A DNA stretch of 64,000 bases from Rhodococcus sp. ARC_M5 (GTDB taxonomy: Bacteria > Actinomycetota > Actinomycetes > Mycobacteriales > Mycobacteriaceae): the NCBI RefSeq assembly GCF_022810405.1, contig NZ_JALGQE010000003.1, positions 124,001 through 188,000 of the forward strand. Direction: 5' to 3'. Under the pieces are notes generated by a model, which was given only the letters and a program-made list of their open reading frames with translations, searched no databases and was not told the origin of the DNA. Shown piece by piece: positions 45,628-54,896 of the stretch. Within the stretch, counting starts at the first letter, position 1. Every line of letters begins with the position of its first letter. Both the position numbers and the translations under genes were made by a program.

Positions 45628-46014
45628 GTGCCACCGCACAAAGAAGTCGGCCCCGCCGAGGTACGTGACGCCGTTCTGGCCGTCGAGCAATGGATCAAGG
45701 GTGAGGCGGACAAGCCTGCGCGGGCGCAGATCGCCGCCGCTGTACGCACCACCGCCAGAACTCTCGGTCAGAATGCACCGGGATCCTCGGTGGAGGTGCG
45801 GGTGCCGCCGTTCGTCGCGGTGCAGTGCATCGAGGGTCCGCGTCACACGCGGGGGACCCCGCCGAACGTGGTCGAGACCGATGCGCTGACGTGGCTGCAG
45901 GTGGTCACCGGAGTCCGCGATTTCGCCGAGGCGCTCGCCGACGGATCCATCGATGCGTCGGGCAGCAGAGCAGCCGAAGTGGGTCGCTGGCTGCCACTGT
46001 TGTCCATCAGGTGA
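45628..46014 (+). CDS. Sterol-carrier-family protein (Rv0807-like)
   Basis: The protein has 128 residues. It matches the small actinobacterial family found just upstream of purF in mycobacteria, with VRVPPFVAVQCIEGPRHTRG near residue 52 and WLQVVTGVRDFAEALADG near 90, at the end an SCP2-like fold. The true ligand is unknown. The GTG start is 2 bases after the CPBP gene, so it belongs to the purL row. Its position before purF is conserved across the order. Confidence 0.8.
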   Translation: MPPHKEVGPAEVRDAVLAVEQWIKGEADKPARAQIAAAVRTTARTLGQNAPGSSVEVRVPPFVAVQCIEGPRHTRGTPPNVVETDALTWLQVVTGVRDFAEALADGSIDASGSRAAEVGRWLPLLSIR

Positions 46015-46092
46015 TCGGCTCGGAATCGGACACTCGTTCACCGACCGGGAATCTCCCGTACACACGATGCGTTGACTCCGGCCGTGTGCCCG

Positions 46093-46098
46093 TAGACT
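46093..46098 (+). promoter_or_regulatory. Putative -10 box of purF
   Basis: TAGACT lies 37 bases before the purF ATG. TTGACT at 46072-46077 resembles a -35, but the 15-base spacing is shorter than ideal. Confidence 0.4.
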
Positions 46099-46135
46099 CG
46101 GGCACGGCCCCCCGCCCCGTACCCCCAAGGGAGCA

Positions 46136-47704
46136 ATGCCCGTGACCAACGCCGATTTGTCGGTCGACAGTCCGAATCTTCTGGCAGGCAAACCGCTCGA
46201 CGAACCGGAGAACGAACCGCGCGAGGAGTGCGGAGTGTTCGGAGTGTGGGCACCGGGCGAGGATGTGGCCAAGCTCTCCTATTACGGCCTCTACGCGCTG
46301 CAACACCGTGGTCAGGAGGCCGCCGGCATCGCAGTGTCCGACGGCTCCCAGGTGCTGGTGTTCAAGGATCTCGGTCTCGTCAGCCAGGTGTTCGACGAGC
46401 AGACACTCGGCGCGATGCCCGGGCACGTCGCCATCGGACACTGCCGCTACTCCACCAGTGGATCGGTCACGTGGGAGAACGCGCAGCCGATCTTCCGCAC
46501 CACCACCGCCGGCACCGGGATTGCGCTCGGCCACAACGGAAATCTGGTGAACTTCGCCGAGCTCGCCACCAAGGCGCGCGATGCAGGGTTGATCAGCGAC
46601 CGGCTGCAGGGCAACGGCACCTCGGATTCCGACGTCGTGACCGCGCTGCTGGCGCACAAGGCCGCCGACTGCACCATCGAGCAGGCGGCAATGGAATTGC
46701 TGCCACTGCTCAAGGGTGCCTTCTGCCTGACATTCATGGACGAGCACACCCTCTACGCCGCGCGCGACCCGCACGGCGTGCGCCCGCTGTGCCTCGGCCG
46801 CCTCGATCGCGGCTGGGTGGTGGCCAGCGAGACGGCGGCACTCGACATCGTCGGTGCCGCGTTCGTCCGCGACATCGAGCCCGGTGAACTGCTCGCGATC
46901 GATGCCGACGGTGTCAGGTCCTCGCGATTCGCGGCCCCCGAGCCCAAGGGCTGTGTGTTCGAGTACGTCTACCTCGCCCGGCCCGACAGCGTCATCGGTG
47001 GCCGGTCGGTGCACTCGACGCGAGTCGAGATCGGACGACGACTCGCGAAGGAGCATCCGGCCGAGGGTGACCTGGTGATTCCCGTGCCCGAGAGCGGAAC
47101 TCCCGCCGCGGTCGGTTTCGCGCAGGGCTCCGGCATCCCCTACGGCCAGGGCCTGATGAAGAACGCCTACGTGGGCCGCACGTTCATTCAGCCGTCGCAG
47201 ACCATCCGCCAACTCGGCATCCGGCTCAAACTCAACCCTCTCAAAGAGGTCATACGGGGCAAAAGGCTGGTGGTGGTGGACGATTCGATCGTTCGCGGCA
47301 ACACTCAGCGCGCCCTGATCAGGATGCTGCGCGAGGCCGGTGCGCTGGAAATTCACGTGCGTATCGCGTCGCCGCCGGTACGTTGGCCCTGCTTCTACGG
47401 CATCGACTTCGCTTCTCCCGCAGAGCTGATCGCCAACGGTGTCGACTCCGAGGACGGCATTCTCGAGGGCGTTCGACAGGCGATCGGCGCCGATTCGCTG
47501 GGGTACATCTCCATCGACGGCATGATCGCTGCCTCCGAGCAGCCTGAATCGCGCTTGTGTGCAGCATGTTTCACCGGCAAGTACCCGATCGATCTGCCTG
47601 CCGACAATGCGCTCGGCAAGCACGTTCTCGAGGGCCTGCTTGCCTCGGCCGCCGGGCAGCCGGTGGACAACGATGCGAATGTGAGCGCTCTGAGTCGTCC
47701 GTGA
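46136..47704 (+). CDS. purF: Amidophosphoribosyltransferase
   Basis: The protein has 522 residues. It has a short propeptide and then Cys32 as N-terminal nucleophile (REECGVFGVWAPGED). GHCRYSTSGSV near residue 100 and ALGHNGNLVNF near 125 form the glutaminase site. VVVDDSIVRGNTQRAL near 380 is the PRPP-binding loop. It starts de novo purine synthesis by making phosphoribosylamine from PRPP and glutamine. AAGGGAGC precedes the ATG; a GTG two codons in is an alternative. The oligopeptide transporter interrupts the usual purF-purM pairing. Confidence 0.96.
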   Translation: MPVTNADLSVDSPNLLAGKPLDEPENEPREECGVFGVWAPGEDVAKLSYYGLYALQHRGQEAAGIAVSDGSQVLVFKDLGLVSQVFDEQTLGAMPGHVAIGHCRYSTSGSVTWENAQPIFRTTTAGTGIALGHNGNLVNFAELATKARDAGLISDRLQGNGTSDSDVVTALLAHKAADCTIEQAAMELLPLLKGAFCLTFMDEHTLYAARDPHGVRPLCLGRLDRGWVVASETAALDIVGAAFVRDIEPGELLAIDADGVRSSRFAAPEPKGCVFEYVYLARPDSVIGGRSVHSTRVEIGRRLAKEHPAEGDLVIPVPESGTPAAVGFAQGSGIPYGQGLMKNAYVGRTFIQPSQTIRQLGIRLKLNPLKEVIRGKRLVVVDDSIVRGNTQRALIRMLREAGALEIHVRIASPPVRWPCFYGIDFASPAELIANGVDSEDGILEGVRQAIGADSLGYISIDGMIAASEQPESRLCAACFTGKYPIDLPADNALGKHVLEGLLASAAGQPVDNDANVSALSRP

Positions 47705-47820
47705 GCTGGGCGTTCCTGCGAGGGAACAGCGGGGTTTTCTCAATGCCACATATTGGAAACAGTCCGTCGGTACTGTCCTTTCAGTTACATAGGACACACC
47801 GATTTGGATAGAGGCATCAG

Positions 47821-49494
47821 ATGACCCTGTCGCCCGACGACGGACGCATGCAGCGCTACAGCGCGGCATCGAAGACCGCCGTGCGCAAGCACAGCAAGAA
47901 GACCGCTGCAGTGGCAGCACTGTCGGTACTCGCATTGACTGCGGCGGCCTGCGGCTCGGGCCGCACCGACGACGCCGGCGGATCCGGCGACAGCGGCGGC
48001 GGCGAGACGATCACCGTCGGAACCACCGACCAGGTGACGTCACTCGACCCCGCCGGCTCGTACGACAACGGCTCGTTCATGGTGATGAACCAGACGTATC
48101 CCTTCCTGATGAACTTCGCCCCCGGTAGCTCCGAGCTCGAGCCCGACGCCGCCGAGAGTTGCGACTTCGCCGAGCCGACCGTCTACACGTGCACGCTCAA
48201 GGACGACCTGACGTTCGCGAACGGCAACCCACTGACGAGTGAGAGCGTGAAGTATTCGTTCGATCGAATCGTCGCGATCAACGATCCCAACGGGCCTGCG
48301 TCGCTGTTGACCAACCTCGACAGCATCGCCACGCCGGACGAGAAGACCGTCGAGTTCACCCTGAAGGCTGCGAACGACCAGACGTTCCCGCAGATTCTGG
48401 CGACCCCGGCAGGCCCGATCGTCGATCAGACCGTCTTCCCGGCAGACTCCGTACTCGACGACGATGCCATCGTGGCGGGTACGCCGTTCGCCGGTCCGTA
48501 CTCGATCTCGAGCTACGCCAAGAACTCCCTCGTCAGCTTTGCCGCGAACGGCGACTACAACGGCATTCTCGGAACGCCGAAGACGTCGTCGATCAACGTG
48601 AAGTACTACACCAGCTCCGACAACCTCAAGCTCGACGTGCAGAACAAGGCCATCGACGTGGCATGGCGCTCGCTGACTCCGACCGACGTCGAATCGCTCG
48701 GAGCCGTCGACGGTCTGACGGTGCACGAGGGTCCCGGTGGCGAATCTCGCTACATGGTGTTCAACATGAACACGATGCCCGGCGACACTCCTGAGCAGAA
48801 GTTGGCCGTGCGCAAGGCAATTGCGGCCTCCGTCGATCGCCAGGCGCTTTCCGACAGCGTCTACAAGGGCACGTACACCCCGCTGTACTCGGTGGTCCCG
48901 ACCGGTCTCGAGGGCTCCAACACGGCCTTCTCCGACGTCTACGGCGAGGCACCCGACCGGGACGAGGCTGCCGGATTCCTCTCCGCCGCAGGCGTTGCCA
49001 CCCCGATCCAGCTCAACCTGCAGTACAACCCGGACCACTACGGTTCGTCCTCGAGCGAGGAGTACGCCGCGATCAAGAGTCAGCTCGACGCGACGGGCCT
49101 GTTCAACGTGAACCTGCAGTCGACCGAGTGGAGCACGTACACCAAGGAACGCGTCGCCGACGCGTACCCGGTGTACCAGCTGGGTTGGTTCCCGGACTAC
49201 CCCGACGCAGACAACTACCTGACGCCGTTCTTCGCACCGGACAACTTCCTGCAGTCGCACTTCGAGAGCCCGGAGATCACCTCGCTGCTCGATCTCGAGC
49301 GCACGACGGCCGACGAAAATGCGCGGATGCAGATCATCGGTCAGATTCAGACCGAGCTGGCGACGAACTACCTGCCGACGCTTCCGTTGTTGGAGGGCAA
49401 GCAGATCGCCGTCGCCACCGACGAGATCAGCGGTGTCGACGAGACTCTCGACGCCTCGTTCAAGTTCCGTTTCGTCACTCTCGCCAAGAGCTGA
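47821..49494 (+). CDS. Oligopeptide/dipeptide ABC transporter substrate-binding lipoprotein
   Basis: The protein has 557 residues of the SBP_bac_5 (OppA/DppA) family. The N-terminus is basic, then hydrophobic, with AAAC carrying the lipidated Cys near 44. The binding domain has VTSLDPAGSYDNGSF, a conserved FANGNPLTSESVKYSFDRI region near residue 132, and YPVYQLGWFPDYPDADNYL near 450. It delivers peptides or similar solutes to the OppBC-type permeases that follow. GAGG lies 6 bases before the ATG. It stands first in a four-gene operon. Confidence 0.92.
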   Translation: MTLSPDDGRMQRYSAASKTAVRKHSKKTAAVAALSVLALTAAACGSGRTDDAGGSGDSGGGETITVGTTDQVTSLDPAGSYDNGSFMVMNQTYPFLMNFAPGSSELEPDAAESCDFAEPTVYTCTLKDDLTFANGNPLTSESVKYSFDRIVAINDPNGPASLLTNLDSIATPDEKTVEFTLKAANDQTFPQILATPAGPIVDQTVFPADSVLDDDAIVAGTPFAGPYSISSYAKNSLVSFAANGDYNGILGTPKTSSINVKYYTSSDNLKLDVQNKAIDVAWRSLTPTDVESLGAVDGLTVHEGPGGESRYMVFNMNTMPGDTPEQKLAVRKAIAASVDRQALSDSVYKGTYTPLYSVVPTGLEGSNTAFSDVYGEAPDRDEAAGFLSAAGVATPIQLNLQYNPDHYGSSSSEEYAAIKSQLDATGLFNVNLQSTEWSTYTKERVADAYPVYQLGWFPDYPDADNYLTPFFAPDNFLQSHFESPEITSLLDLERTTADENARMQIIGQIQTELATNYLPTLPLLEGKQIAVATDEISGVDETLDASFKFRFVTLAKS

Positions 49495-49497
49495 CCG

Positions 49498-50586
49498 GTG
49501 CCCACTACCGCGGACGCGCCGGTAGGGGAGAAGCAAGCGAAGCAGGCGAGCGCGCCGTCACGATACGGCGCGCTCGCCCGCTATCTCGGGATCAGATTTC
49601 TGCTGATCATTCCGACTGCCTGGATTCTCGTCACCGTCGTCTTCTTTCTCATGCGGGTCATCGGTGATCCGATCACCGCCGCCCTCGGCGGCCGCCTACC
49701 CGCCGAACAGATCGCCCAACGCAAGGCCGAGGCCGGCTACGACCGGCCGATCCTGACGCAGTACTGGGAGTACCTGACCGGTTTGCTGCGCGGCGACTTC
49801 GGCCGCTCGGCCACCGACAATCGCGCGATCAGTGACGTCCTACTCGTCAACGGTGCTGCCACACTGGAATTGGCCTTCTGGGCTCTGCTGGTGGCCTTCG
49901 CGGTCGGTATTCCGCTCGGGTTCTTCGCCGCCACCCATCGAGACCGATTCGGCGACGCCTCGCTGCGAATCTTCGCGATCCTGGCGTACGCGGCCCCGGT
50001 GTTCTTCGTCGGCATGCTGCTCAAGCTGCTGTTCGCCGTCAAGCTCGGCTGGCTGCCGGTGGCGGGACGAGCCAGCACCAATGTGGAACTGGCACTGCAG
50101 AACGTCTCACCCAAGACCAACATTCTGATAGTCGATTCGTTCCTGTACGGCGACACGGGCTACACCATCGACGTGCTCGAGCACGCGGTGCTGCCCGCTC
50201 TCGCCCTGGGTCTGTTGACGGCCGGAGTGTTTCTGAGGTTGGTGCGCGTCAACCTGATTCAAACGCTGCAGGCACCCTTCGTCGATGCCGCCCGCGCTCG
50301 CGGATTGAGCGAGGGCACGGTGACGCGACGCCATGCGTTCCGCAACGCCATGATTCCGATCGTCACCGTCATCGGCCTGCAGATCGCCGTGCTGCTCGGC
50401 GGCGCGGTATTGACCGAGACCACGTTCGAGTGGCAGGGCCTCGGCTACGAACTCGCCCGCTACCTGCAGGCCCGCGATTTTGTTGCCGTGCAGGGCATTG
50501 TGACGTTCCTGGCCGTGGTGGTCGCCGTCGTCAGCTTCTTCACCGACGCGATCGTCGCACTCATCGACCCGAGAGTGAGGTTCTGA
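49498..50586 (+). CDS. Oligopeptide/dipeptide ABC transporter permease (OppB/DppB-like)
   Basis: The protein has 362 residues. It has one helix after a polar N-terminus (residues 35-55), then five more. The EAA loop is DAARARGLSEGTVTRRHAFRNAMIPIVT near residue 262, and the end FTDAIVALIDPRVRF is typical for DppB. The GTG start lies 3 bases after the binding protein stop. Its stop overlaps the next start by 1 base. Confidence 0.93.
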   Translation: MPTTADAPVGEKQAKQASAPSRYGALARYLGIRFLLIIPTAWILVTVVFFLMRVIGDPITAALGGRLPAEQIAQRKAEAGYDRPILTQYWEYLTGLLRGDFGRSATDNRAISDVLLVNGAATLELAFWALLVAFAVGIPLGFFAATHRDRFGDASLRIFAILAYAAPVFFVGMLLKLLFAVKLGWLPVAGRASTNVELALQNVSPKTNILIVDSFLYGDTGYTIDVLEHAVLPALALGLLTAGVFLRLVRVNLIQTLQAPFVDAARARGLSEGTVTRRHAFRNAMIPIVTVIGLQIAVLLGGAVLTETTFEWQGLGYELARYLQARDFVAVQGIVTFLAVVVAVVSFFTDAIVALIDPRVRF

Positions 50587-51554
50587 TGAGCACGGAAGTC
50601 GTGCTGTCCGACGTCCCGCCCACCCGCCCGCACCGTCGAGGAGTTCCCGGCGTCGCGTTCGTGAAGTCGACATCGGGCTTGCAACGCGTCACCTTGATCG
50701 TCGGGTTGGTCCTGATGGTGGGGTTCGTGATCGCCGCAGTGTTCGCTCCGCTTCTCGCGCCGTACGGGTTCTCGCAGACCAGTGACGCCGGGCAGGACTT
50801 CGCCCGCCAGGCAGCACCGTCCGCGCAGCATTGGTTCGGTACCTCGGTCCGCGGTGAGGACGTGTTCTCTCGGGTGATCTACGGTGCGAGAACAGCTTTG
50901 ATGGTGATTGCGTCGTCGTTGATTCTCTCGCTGATCATCGGCGTTCCGCTCGGTCTGGCCTCGGGGTACATCGGCCGGTGGTTCGACCGAGTGCTCGTGC
51001 TGTTCATGGACGCGATGTACGCATTCCCGTCGCTGCTGCTCGCGGTGGTCATCTCGATCGTCGTCGCGGGTGGTCAGTCGTCCAGTTTCGGCGGTATCGC
51101 ATCCGCAGCCATAGCCATCACGGCGATCTTCGTGCCGCAGTACTTCCGCGTGGTACGCAACGCCACCGTGGCGGTCAAGACCGAACCGTACGTGGACGCC
51201 GCCCGGGTCACCGGGGCCGGCACTCCGCGAATACTGTTCCGCCACATCCTTGCCAACGTGGTGCAGACGCTGCCGGTCATCATCACCCTGAACGGGGCCG
51301 AGGCCATTCTGACCCTGGCCGGACTCGGATTCCTCGGGTTCGGCATCGAGCCCACCTCCGCCTCGGAGTGGGGCTACGACATCAACAAGGCGCTGCCCGA
51401 CATCTCCAACGGCATCTGGTGGACGTCGGTGTTCCCCGGCCTGGGCATCGTGCTCGTTGTGCTCGGCCTGACCATGGTGGGCGAAAGCGCAAGCGAGACA
51501 CTCAATCCGCTGCTGCGCACCCGCAAGAAGTTCAAGAAGGCGGTGAAGGTATGA
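50586..51554 (+). CDS. Oligopeptide/dipeptide ABC transporter permease (OppC/DppC-like)
   Basis: The protein has 322 residues with an OppC-type N-terminal helix and cytoplasmic start, five more helices, and WFGTSVRGEDVFSRVIYGART near residue 80, the DppC/OppC landmark. The EAA loop is DAARVTGAGTPRILFRHILANV near 203. It pairs with the preceding permease to form the channel. It overlaps the ATPase gene by 4 bases (ATGA). Confidence 0.93.
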   Translation: MSTEVVLSDVPPTRPHRRGVPGVAFVKSTSGLQRVTLIVGLVLMVGFVIAAVFAPLLAPYGFSQTSDAGQDFARQAAPSAQHWFGTSVRGEDVFSRVIYGARTALMVIASSLILSLIIGVPLGLASGYIGRWFDRVLVLFMDAMYAFPSLLLAVVISIVVAGGQSSSFGGIASAAIAITAIFVPQYFRVVRNATVAVKTEPYVDAARVTGAGTPRILFRHILANVVQTLPVIITLNGAEAILTLAGLGFLGFGIEPTSASEWGYDINKALPDISNGIWWTSVFPGLGIVLVVLGLTMVGESASETLNPLLRTRKKFKKAVKV

Positions 51555-53188
51555 CATCGAGCGTTGTGACTCCACGCGAGTCCGCACTGTCGGTGAAGTC
51601 GTTGTCCGTCACGTTTCTGACCGATGCCGGCGAAGTCGATGCCGTCACCGAGGTCTCGTTCGAGGTGTATCCCGGTGAAGTCCTGGCCGTGGTGGGCGAG
51701 TCCGGCTCGGGCAAGTCCGTCAGCGTCAGATCCGCCATCGGACTGCTACCCGACACCGCGCGCGTGGAGGGCCACGTGGTGCTCGGGGGCCAGGACGTCA
51801 CGACGCTGAGCAACAAGGCGTGGGCGCAGTTGCGCGGCAACAAGATTTCGATGGTGTTCCAGGAACCGGGCAGCGCTCTGGATCCGCTGTTCACCATCGG
51901 GTATCAGATCGTCGAGGCACTGCGGGCGCATACGCGCGACGACGGAAAGCGAATGTCGGCCAAGGACGCCAAGACGCGGGCCGTCGAACTGTTGACGATG
52001 GTCGGCCTGCCCAGCCCCGAACAACGCTTCTCGTACTATCCGCACGAGCTCTCGGGTGGGCAGAAGCAACGCGTCATGATCGCGATCGCCATCTCGTGCG
52101 AGGCGAAAGTCATCATCGCCGACGAGCCGACCACCGCGCTCGACGTCACGGTGCAGGCCGAGATCCTCGAACTACTGCGCGATCTCAAGGATCGGCTGGG
52201 TTGTGCCATCGTGCTCATCACCCACAGCATGGGCGTCGTCTCCGATCTGGCGGACCGCGTCGTCGTCATGCAGAACGGTCGCGTCGTCGAGGAAGCGCCG
52301 GTGGCGCAGCTCTTCGATGCGCCCGCAGACGACTACACCAAGAAGCTGCTGGCCGCGGTGCCGACGCTGGCCGCGGTGGAGTCGGACAAGACCGTCGACA
52401 CGTCGGGCGAACCGGTACTCGACGTCTCTCGGTTGGTGGTGCAGTTCTCCGGTGGTGTCGGCTCGCCTGCCTTCCGGGCGGTCGACGACGTCTCGCTCAC
52501 CATCCACCGCGGCGAAACCCTCGGCCTGGTGGGTGAATCCGGCTCGGGTAAGTCCACGATCGGCAGATGTGTTGCGGCACTGCAGAAGCCGACCAGCGGA
52601 AGCGTGACGGTGATGGGGCAGAACATCGCAGGGGTGAGCGAACGCAAGCTCAAGCCCCTGCGGAAGCGCTTCGGGTTCGTCTTCCAGGACCCGTCGGCGT
52701 CACTGAACCCCCGACTGACCGTCGGACAGTGCATCGCCGAGTCGATGATCGTGCACAAGTACGGCTCCAAGGATGCGATCGCGGCCAGGACGACCGAGTT
52801 GCTCGACGCCGTGCAACTGCCGTCCGGCACCGACAAGCGTTACCCGCACGAGCTCTCCGGTGGGCAGCGGCAACGCGTCAGCCTGGCGCGGGCACTGGTA
52901 CTGGGACCGGATCTGGTGGTCGCGGACGAGCCGACCAGTGCACTGGACGTCTCGGTGCAGGCGGCCGTGCTCGACCTGTTCGAGGCACTGCAGCGGGAGT
53001 TCGGATTCGCGTGCCTGTTCATCAGCCACGACCTCGCGGTGGTCGATCGCGTCGCGCACCGCGTGGTGGTGCTGCGGGGCGGGGGAATCGTCGAACAGGG
53101 AACACCGTGGAAAATTCTGCGATCACCGGAGGCGGACTACACCAAGAAGCTGTTGGCAGCGATTCCCGGTAAGCGGCTGCACACGTGA
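51551..53188 (+). CDS. Fused oligopeptide/dipeptide ABC transporter ATPase (OppD-OppF in one chain)
   Basis: The protein has 545 residues with two full ATPase domains. Domain 1 has Walker A GESGSGKS (49-56), signature LSGGQKQR and Walker B VIIADEPTTALD; domain 2 has Walker A GESGSGKST near 328, signature LSGGQRQR and Walker B LVVADEPTSALD. Both carry the OppD/F tails (DYTKKLLAAVPTL, DYTKKLLAAIPG). One chain therefore replaces the usual OppD and OppF pair. The gene ends 92 bases before purM. Confidence 0.94.
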   Translation: MTSSVVTPRESALSVKSLSVTFLTDAGEVDAVTEVSFEVYPGEVLAVVGESGSGKSVSVRSAIGLLPDTARVEGHVVLGGQDVTTLSNKAWAQLRGNKISMVFQEPGSALDPLFTIGYQIVEALRAHTRDDGKRMSAKDAKTRAVELLTMVGLPSPEQRFSYYPHELSGGQKQRVMIAIAISCEAKVIIADEPTTALDVTVQAEILELLRDLKDRLGCAIVLITHSMGVVSDLADRVVVMQNGRVVEEAPVAQLFDAPADDYTKKLLAAVPTLAAVESDKTVDTSGEPVLDVSRLVVQFSGGVGSPAFRAVDDVSLTIHRGETLGLVGESGSGKSTIGRCVAALQKPTSGSVTVMGQNIAGVSERKLKPLRKRFGFVFQDPSASLNPRLTVGQCIAESMIVHKYGSKDAIAARTTELLDAVQLPSGTDKRYPHELSGGQRQRVSLARALVLGPDLVVADEPTSALDVSVQAAVLDLFEALQREFGFACLFISHDLAVVDRVAHRVVVLRGGGIVEQGTPWKILRSPEADYTKKLLAAIPGKRLHT

Positions 53189-53280
53189 GTTCTTCTCCTG
53201 ACCGGGCACTCCGGTACCGTTAGGGCGCTATCTGTGCCGTCACGGGCGCTGACATGATCGAGTACACAGGCTGGAGCCGA

Positions 53281-54381
53281 ATGACCGAGGAATCCCAACC
53301 CACGAGCGCAACTCACTCGGGCGGTGCCTCCTACGCGGCGGCCGGGGTCGACATCGCCGCAGGAGATCGAGCAGTGCAGCTGTTCGCGCCGCTCGCCAAG
53401 AAGGCCAGCAGGCCCGAGGTCATGGGCGGTCTCGGTGGTTTCGCCGGCCTCTTCGCGCTCAAGGGCGACTACCGCGAGCCCGTCCTGGCCGCCTCGACCG
53501 ACGGCGTCGGCACCAAGGTGGCCGTGGCGCAGGCGCTCGGCAAGCACGACACCCTCGGCCTCGACCTGGTCGCAATGGTCGTCGACGACCTCGTCGTCTG
53601 CGGTGCCGAGCCACTGTTCCTGCAGGACTACATCGCCGTGGGCCGCGTGGTTCCCGAGCAGGTCGCGGAATTGGTCAAGGGCATCGCAGAAGGCTGCGTC
53701 ATCGCCGGCTGCGCGCTGCTCGGCGGCGAGACGGCCGAGCACCCGGGACTGATGGCCGACGGCGATTACGACCTCTCGGCCACCGGCATCGGCGTCGTCG
53801 AGGCGGATTCGATCCTCGGACCCGAGCGGGTGCGACCCGGTGACGTCGTCATCGGCATGGGATCGTCGGGCCTGCACTCCAACGGCTACTCCCTCGCTCG
53901 CAAGGTGCTGCTGGAGATCAACCACATGGATCTCGGCGGACACGTCGAGGAGTTCGGTCGCACGCTCGGTGAGGAACTGCTCGAACCCACCAAGATCTAC
54001 GCCAAGGATTGCCTCGCACTCGCTGCGGAAACCGACGTCCGCACGTTCTGCCACGTGACCGGCGGCGGATTGGCGAACAACCTCTCACGGGTCATGCCCG
54101 AGGGCCTGGTCGCCGAACTCGACCGCACCACGTGGAGCCCGGCTCCGATCTTCTCGCTGATCGCGCAGCGTGGACGCGTCGAGCGGGCCGAGATGGAGCA
54201 GACGTTCAACATGGGTGTCGGCATGGTGGCCATCGTGGCACCCGAGGACGTCGACCGCGCCCTCGCAGTGCTGACCGCCCGTCACATCGACTGCTGGACG
54301 CTGGGCACGGTGAAGAAGGCGACCGGTAAGGACGTCGCCGACGAGCGTGCGCTGTTGCTGGGTAACCACCCGCGGTTCTGA
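53281..54381 (+). CDS. purM: Phosphoribosylformylglycinamidine cyclo-ligase (AIR synthetase)
   Basis: The protein has 366 residues. Motifs are SYAAAGVDIAAGDRAVQLF near residue 16, ASTDGVGTKVAVAQ near 74, DLVVCGAEPLFLQDYIA near 103, LLGGETAEHPGLM near 144 and MGSSGLHSNGYSLARK near 195. It closes the imidazole ring of FGAM with ATP to give AIR. The ATG at 53281 gives an N-terminus of the same length as the M. tuberculosis protein; an ATG 27 bases earlier is the alternative. A strong hairpin follows the stop. Confidence 0.96.
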   Translation: MTEESQPTSATHSGGASYAAAGVDIAAGDRAVQLFAPLAKKASRPEVMGGLGGFAGLFALKGDYREPVLAASTDGVGTKVAVAQALGKHDTLGLDLVAMVVDDLVVCGAEPLFLQDYIAVGRVVPEQVAELVKGIAEGCVIAGCALLGGETAEHPGLMADGDYDLSATGIGVVEADSILGPERVRPGDVVIGMGSSGLHSNGYSLARKVLLEINHMDLGGHVEEFGRTLGEELLEPTKIYAKDCLALAAETDVRTFCHVTGGGLANNLSRVMPEGLVAELDRTTWSPAPIFSLIAQRGRVERAEMEQTFNMGVGMVAIVAPEDVDRALAVLTARHIDCWTLGTVKKATGKDVADERALLLGNHPRF

Positions 54382-54405
54382 TCGCGGCGTTATCGCACGA
54401 ACAAA

Positions 54406-54436
54406 TGAGGGGGAGCCGCACTGCGGCTCCCCCTCA
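54406..54436. terminator. Bidirectional hairpin terminator between purM and the DUF3073 gene
   Basis: A perfect 14-bp stem (TGAGGGGGAGCCGC with GCGGCTCCCCCTCA) and a 3-base loop lie 24 bases after the purM stop and 18 bases beyond the stop of the convergent small gene. Its symmetry would serve both strands. Confidence 0.85.
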
Positions 54437-54454
54437 GTCGTTCAGTGCACAAAA

Positions 54455-54649
54455 CTAGCGTCGCCAGTCCTCGTACTCGTCTTCCTCGACTCGGGAATGC
54501 ACATCCGAGTCAGAGTGGATGCCACGATGGGAGTTGGACGAACCACCGGAGAGTTCCTTCTGCAGACTCTCCAAGTCCGTTGTCGGCGAGCTGTACTTGA
54601 GCTCACGAGCGACTTTTGTCTGCTTTGCCTTAGCCCTGCCTCGGCCCAT
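54455..54649 (-). CDS. DUF3073 small conserved protein (Rv0810c-like)
   Basis: The protein has 64 residues. It begins MGRGRAKAKQTKVARELKYS with a very basic N-terminus and ends in an acidic stretch (RVEEDEYEDWRR). This is the DUF3073 pattern, present in the same place (after purM, opposite strand) in mycobacteria. The charge pattern suggests binding to nucleic acid or ribosomes, but function is unknown. A 247-base non-coding stretch lies between it and the MOSC gene; I see no gene there. Confidence 0.9.
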   Translation of the reverse strand: MGRGRAKAKQTKVARELKYSSPTTDLESLQKELSGGSSNSHRGIHSDSDVHSRVEEDEYEDWRR

Positions 54650-54896
54650 GGCGGTGCCCCCTCGCGGACTTGCGGGGCGGCCTGGGGAAATTTGGCGGCC
54701 CCGTTAGAGTTGGTATTTCTTCCTGGCACACACTCTAGCGCGCGAATCGCCGCGATGCGCATACGGCACCTCGTGTCGGTGGCATGCGACCGGGCGCGAC
54801 ACGCCCGGGGCAGGGGTCGGCGCTGCCTGTACCTGCACATATCCGTGCACAGGCAAACTATCTGCGTTTCGCGACACGAAAACTACGTGCTGCGCG

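Noticed and set aside
46072..46098. TTGACT...TAGACT as a standard sigma-70-type purF promoter
   Set aside because: The 15-base spacing is shorter than the usual 16-18, so only the -10 part is listed.
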